NCBI GenBank assembly: GCA_945902805.1
Contig: CAMDMZ010000045.1
Span: forward strand, 1-32,501
Direction: 5' to 3'
DNA length: 32,501 nt
From: Propionivibrio dicarboxylicus
GTDB lineage: Bacteria; Pseudomonadota; Gammaproteobacteria; Burkholderiales; Rhodocyclaceae
Part shown: piece after piece, positions 28,919-32,501 of the stretch
Position numbering within the stretch: position 1 is the first letter of the stretch
How the letters are laid out: each line of letters starts with the position of its first letter
Position numbers and translations under genes: made by a program
The notes under the pieces: model-generated
The model's database searches: none
Told to the model about the DNA's origin: nothing
What the model saw: only the letters and a program-made list of their open reading frames with translations

Positions 28919-31350
28919 GCAAGATTTCATTGTCGGCGTTGATCATCGATGACGATGAGCTGATGCGCATGATGATTGCGGAAGCACTGGTTCCTCTCGG
29001 GTTCACCATCGTCGAGGCGGAAGATGGCGAGCGCGGGGTCCAGGCGTTCTCTCAGAACCCGCCGGATCTGGTGTTTCTTGATCTGTTGATGCCGGGTATC
29101 AATGGCATCGAAGTCTGCCGACAGCTGCGAGCAAGCCCGCTGGGGCGAACAGTGCCGATCGTCATGGTCACCGGGCAGGACGATCGCGAGTCGATCGACC
29201 AAAGCTTTCAGGCCGGCGCAACCGATTTCATTTCGAAACCCATTCATTGGCCGATGCTGTCTCATCGCGTCCGCTTCATCATGCAATCGGCGAGTGCCAT
29301 GCGCGACATCGTGCAAAGCGAAGCACGCTTGCACCAAGCACAGCGATTGGCCGGTCTGGGTAGCTTTGAGTATGAGCTGGCGACCCGATTGTTTCATCCC
29401 TCACCCAATCTGGCTGCACTGTTGGGCATGACGGGTGACGAAAATGCACGCTTGGGCGACCTGAAACCGGGATTTTCTGACCACGAGTGGGCGTTGATTC
29501 TGGAACTGGCGACGCACGCCCGTGACACCGGCCAATCACGCATGGCCGAGGTGCATAGCCTCACCGGACATAGCTATCGCGTCCAGATTGAAGTGTTTGC
29601 GGACGAGGGCAAGCTGGGCTTACGCGGAAACCTGCTCGACATTACCGATCTGCGCGTCGCGCAAGACCATGCCGCGTATCTCGAACGCCATGATCCGCTG
29701 ACCGGCTTGCTTAATCATGAGGGCTTTGTCGCCGCGTTGGACAAAATGTCGGCTCTGGCGAGACGGCGTAAAAGCGATCTACCGGTGTTATTGATTGATC
29801 TGGAGCGCCTGCGTCGGGTCCGTGATGGGTTTGGACATCGGGTGGCCGATGAGTTGATGCAAGCGGCTGCCAGTCGTCTAAGCAAATGCAGCGATGACTT
29901 GGGCATGGGAACCCTGCGGGCCCGCATTACCAGCGACGAGATCGCAGTGATCTTCGAAGGCGCGACCGAGCCCGAAAGCATCATTGAAGCATCCGAAAAA
30001 ATGCTGGCGACTCTTGAGGCCCCCTTCGAGTCATCAGGACAATCGTTCCGTTTGCAACCCGCCGGAGGCCTGGCCTTCTACCCGCGCGACGCCGATACCA
30101 GCGAAACCATACTCAAAGCGGCTCGCACTGCGTTGCGCAAAGAAGGCGAGGCCGGCCGGGCGCTGCACTTTTATGATGCGGAAAGCGATGCCACACTGAC
30201 GCGGCGTTTACGACTCGAAGAAGATCTGCGCGATGCGCTCGCGCAGGGTCATCTGGAATTGCATTACCAACCGCTGGTGCGTGTTTCCGATCGCCAGCCC
30301 GTGGGTGTCGAAGCGCTCTTGCGCTGGCATCATCCACAACTCGGGGCGATCACACCGACCGAGTTCATCCCGATCGCCGAAGAAATTGGTTTGATGCACG
30401 AGCTTGGCGCCTGGGTGCTGCACGAGGCCTGCGGTCAGGCCGCCCGCTGGCACGCGGATGGCATCGAACTGGATGAAATGGCCGTCAATGTGTCCGGCCT
30501 GCAACTGGCTGATCCGGAGTTTTCGCAACGCGTGGCCGCCGCCTTGAAGTCCAGCGGCCTGAATCCGGCGCGCCTGGTGCTGGAACTAACCGAGTCGGTG
30601 CTGGTGCACGACGACCTGGCCGCCATTGAACAGTTGCATCGTTTGAAGTCCTTGGGTCTGCGTCTGGCGCTGGATGATTTTGGCACCGGATTTTCCTCCA
30701 TGGTCAGTTTGACGCGGCTGCCGATTGACGTCGTCAAGGTCGATCGCAGCTTTGTCCAGGCCGCGCCGACGCAGCGCACCGCAGCGGCCGTGGTGGAAGC
30801 CATTCTGGCGCTGGCGGGGCGGCTGGGCATGGAAACCGTGGCCGAAGGGGTCGAGGAACACGCGCAATTTGATTTCTTGACCAGCCGCGGCTGCACCACG
30901 GCACAAGGCTACATGTTCCAAAGGCCGCAGTCGGCCAGCGATATCACGCGCCATCTCGAAAAGACACCCGGTAATTCGCTGAAGATTTTGATCGTCGATG
31001 ACAGTCGCCTGTCGCGCCTGATGCTCTCGACCCTGATTAAAACCCAACTGCCCAGCGCCACGATTGTCGAAGTCGATACCGCGACCGAAGCCATCGGCGC
31101 AATCGAACGTGAGCGACCGGACCTGGTAACGCTGGACTTGAATATGCCGCACATAAGCGGCATGGAGATCGCCGCCGCCTTACGTCCCACTCACCCGACG
31201 CTGGACATCGCGATGCTGACCGCCAACTTTCAGGACAGCATCGTCCAGCAGGCGCGGGAGCTGAATCTGCGCTTCTTTGTCAAACCAATTACGGAAGTGG
31301 TTGTCGCCAGCATCCTGGCTCCCTACGAGAAAGGCGGAAAGTCATCATGA
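28915..31350 (+). CDS. REC-PAS-degenerate GGDEF-EAL-REC c-di-GMP phosphodiesterase
   Basis: The 811-residue response regulator has a receiver at each end. The N-terminal receiver (about 5-122) has Asp56 (VFLDLLMPG) and a Lys in SKPIHW. A PAS-like domain lies at about 135-250. The GGDEF-type domain (about 260-425) has its active-site motif degraded to TSDEI at 339-343, so no cyclase activity is expected. The EAL domain (about 435-685) is complete: Glu466 in [40 protein letters not shown] and AEGVEEH. The C-terminal receiver (about 690-808) has Asp741 ([12 protein letters not shown]) and Lys in FVKPIT. GTG 28915 is chosen for its ribosome site and GTGA coupling. It overlaps the CheC-type gene by ATGA (31347-31350). 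It is probably the phosphodiesterase output of the two upstream kinases. Confidence 0.93.
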   Translation: MSKISLSALIIDDDELMRMMIAEALVPLGFTIVEAEDGERGVQAFSQNPPDLVFLDLLMPGINGIEVCRQLRASPLGRTVPIVMVTGQDDRESIDQSFQAGATDFISKPIHWPMLSHRVRFIMQSASAMRDIVQSEARLHQAQRLAGLGSFEYELATRLFHPSPNLAALLGMTGDENARLGDLKPGFSDHEWALILELATHARDTGQSRMAEVHSLTGHSYRVQIEVFADEGKLGLRGNLLDITDLRVAQDHAAYLERHDPLTGLLNHEGFVAALDKMSALARRRKSDLPVLLIDLERLRRVRDGFGHRVADELMQAAASRLSKCSDDLGMGTLRARITSDEIAVIFEGATEPESIIEASEKMLATLEAPFESSGQSFRLQPAGGLAFYPRDADTSETILKAARTALRKEGEAGRALHFYDAESDATLTRRLRLEEDLRDALAQGHLELHYQPLVRVSDRQPVGVEALLRWHHPQLGAITPTEFIPIAEEIGLMHELGAWVLHEACGQAARWHADGIELDEMAVNVSGLQLADPEFSQRVAAALKSSGLNPARLVLELTESVLVHDDLAAIEQLHRLKSLGLRLALDDFGTGFSSMVSLTRLPIDVVKVDRSFVQAAPTQRTAAAVVEAILALAGRLGMETVAEGVEEHAQFDFLTSRGCTTAQGYMFQRPQSASDITRHLEKTPGNSLKILIVDDSRLSRLMLSTLIKTQLPSATIVEVDTATEAIGAIERERPDLVTLDLNMPHISGMEIAAALRPTHPTLDIAMLTANFQDSIVQQARELNLRFFVKPITEVVVASILAPYEKGGKSS

Positions 31351-31973
31351 ACCTCACGCCAATGCAACATGATGCGCTGCTGGAGTCCTTCAATATCGCT
31401 GTCGCGCGGGCAGCCGTCAGTCTCTCGCACCTGCTGCGCGAGGAAATCCAGATATCTGTTCCGGACATGGGGTTTCTAGGCTTGAATGACGCCACAATTC
31501 AGCTTTGTCAGCTCTATCGCGAGGAGATTTCGGTCGTCACCCAGTTCTTTGAAGGCGATATCCAAAGCCGCGCCATGCTGATCACGCCGTCATCCAGTAC
31601 ACGGAAAATCGTTCGCCTGGCCGTCGGCGATCTGGTGACGGATAGCGATCTGCCCGAGTTCGAAGAAGAGGCCATCGCCGAAGTCGGCAACATCCTGCTC
31701 AATGCCTGCATCGCAACCCTGGCCAACCAGTTGCGGCTCGATTTGCGTTCCACGCCTCCAAGTTTTGTGCGTGACGATCCGAAGAACATCCTGTCCGGAC
31801 CGCTGGTTGCGGCCAACGACCGGGTGCTGATGGTGCACATCAGCCTCACCATCCGCAATTACCAAATCGTCGCCCGCCTGGCCTTCCTGCTCGACGCCCG
31901 CTCGAACAGCATTCTGGCGACAGCCTTGAATCAACTGATCGAACGCTATGCGCACGGGGTGCTGGCCGCCTAA
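31347..31973 (+). CDS. CheC-type CheY-P phosphatase
   Basis: The 208-residue cytoplasmic protein has the length and two-site pattern of CheC. Site 1 is D..LE.FN (DALLESFN, about residues 9-16), followed 23 residues later by Pro. Site 2 is E..AE.GN (EAIAEVGN, about 108-115), with Pro about 22 residues on. The Glu and Asn of each site are those that dephosphorylate receiver Asp in CheC/CheX/FliY. Both sites look active. No cheD or cheY lies nearby; instead the gene is coupled by an ATGA overlap to the REC-EAL-REC protein. One of that protein's receivers, most simply the C-terminal one, is the likely substrate (inference). CheX is the alternative name, but CheX normally has one site and a shorter chain. 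Confidence 0.88.
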   Translation: MNLTPMQHDALLESFNIAVARAAVSLSHLLREEIQISVPDMGFLGLNDATIQLCQLYREEISVVTQFFEGDIQSRAMLITPSSSTRKIVRLAVGDLVTDSDLPEFEEEAIAEVGNILLNACIATLANQLRLDLRSTPPSFVRDDPKNILSGPLVAANDRVLMVHISLTIRNYQIVARLAFLLDARSNSILATALNQLIERYAHGVLAA

Positions 31974-31995
31974 GGGGTGCCCTGTCCTGTGCGGG

Positions 31996-32244
31996 TCACG
32001 TCAGCAGCATCACATTCAGCGCGGCGACGCGTCTGAACGGGCTGTTCCCGGTCAGAAACAAATGCTCGCCACCCAGTTGGAGGCATGACGCCGCTTGTAG
32101 CGCGTCCGGCGTCTTCAAGCCCGTCTGTACGCGGATTGCTGCTGCCAGTTCGACGACATTCTTGGTCATATCAACCCAGATGAGATCGGGGCAACCAAAG
32201 AATGTATCGAATACTGCGAGCGTGATGGTGTCGTTGTTCTTCAT
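31996..32244 (-). pseudogene. C-terminal remnant of a PIN-domain (VapC-type) toxin
   Basis: The 82-residue frame from ATG 32244 matches the C-terminal half of VapC-type PIN ribonucleases. It has a helix followed by AAAIRVQTGLKTPDALQAAS, including the conserved acidic residue in TPDAL, and then HLFLTGNSPFRRV, where the family usually has LTND with an acidic residue. The N-terminal half, with the first catalytic Asp, is missing, and nothing like it is seen on either strand up to the window end. No VapB-type antitoxin is visible. Whole VapC proteins are about 130-140 residues, so this is almost certainly inactive. It is convergent with the CheC-type gene, 22 bases away. Confidence 0.7.
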
Positions 32245-32501
32245 CGTATGTGTTCCAGCGCACATACACCGATTCCCGAAGTGTGTAGTGTTCATCACGC
32301 AGATATGCTAAATGGAACGTTGGAATGCCCCCTACGATTGAAACCGCAAGTGATGTTGTACCCATCGAGACCGGCCACAGCGAACCGGACCCCGTTAATT
32401 CGGCCAATCCCAAAAGCACTATTGATATTGAAAAATACATAGCGCGTTCTCCACTGCTATGCGACTTGCCGCACCCAAGTATTGCGCGCCTCGCGCGGTC
32501 G
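32245..32501. other. Right-edge stretch with no recognised gene
   Basis: Short frames exist on both strands, but none has a family resemblance, a convincing start or typical codon use. Together with the truncated PIN gene this looks like decayed intergenic DNA. The sequence is cut by the window end, so a gene starting to the right cannot be excluded. Confidence 0.5.

Overview
The window looks like chromosomal DNA of a GC-rich betaproteobacterium, most likely of the Rhodocyclales type (Dechloromonas / Propionivibrio / Accumulibacter-like). This placement rests on codon usage, the abundance of PAS/GGDEF/EAL and hybrid-kinase genes, and a 28-bp REP-type palindrome of the kind common in Beta- and Gammaproteobacteria. 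It is an impression, not a computed placement. Apart from two metabolic genes at the left edge (the end of a thiolase and an SDR oxidoreductase) and a PIN-toxin remnant at the right edge, nearly everything is signal transduction, much of it cyclic-di-GMP turnover.

Layout. (1) 1-1428, plus strand: thiolase 3' end and SDR gene. (2) 1514-4720, minus strand: cassette A, transcribed outer-membrane barrel -> small PstS-like periplasmic protein -> membrane diguanylate cyclase. (3) 4811-4888: inverted REP pair. (4) 4930-6573, minus strand: methyl-accepting chemotaxis protein. (5) 6686-13884, minus strand: cassette B, transcribed outer-membrane barrel -> PstS-like protein -> family-3 solute-binding protein -> hybrid histidine kinase (two receivers, HPt) -> HD-GYP response regulator, with 4-bp stop/start overlaps at three junctions and a 2-bp gap at the fourth. 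(6) 13885-14142: divergent control region with four 10-bp tandem repeats and a decayed in-frame copy of part of the SDR gene. (7) 14143-18915, plus strand: kinase-regulator-kinase sandwich of two paralogous 7TMR-DISM kinases around an OmpR-type regulator; the first kinase has Gln in place of the phosphoacceptor His. (8) 19017-23432, plus strand: two PAS-GGDEF-EAL proteins. (9) 23507-31973, plus strand: a tight operon of a multi-PAS hybrid kinase with an Asp-less receiver, a membrane hybrid kinase with HPt, a REC-PAS-degenerate GGDEF-EAL-REC protein, and a CheC-type phosphatase. (10) 31996-32501: PIN-domain remnant, then nothing recognised.

How the parts may work together (inference). Cassettes A and B share an envelope input module (barrel plus PstS-like protein, the latter about 85% identical between cassettes) joined to different outputs: c-di-GMP synthesis in A, a phosphorelay ending in probable c-di-GMP hydrolysis in B. 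The 23.5-32 kb operon looks like a phosphorelay that controls an EAL phosphodiesterase, with its own CheC phosphatase to reset a receiver. The strongest candidates for something undescribed are the twin barrel/PstS-like/sensor cassettes, the kinase sandwich with one His-less kinase, the REC-EAL-REC plus CheC pair, and a dispersed ~25-bp motif present six times.
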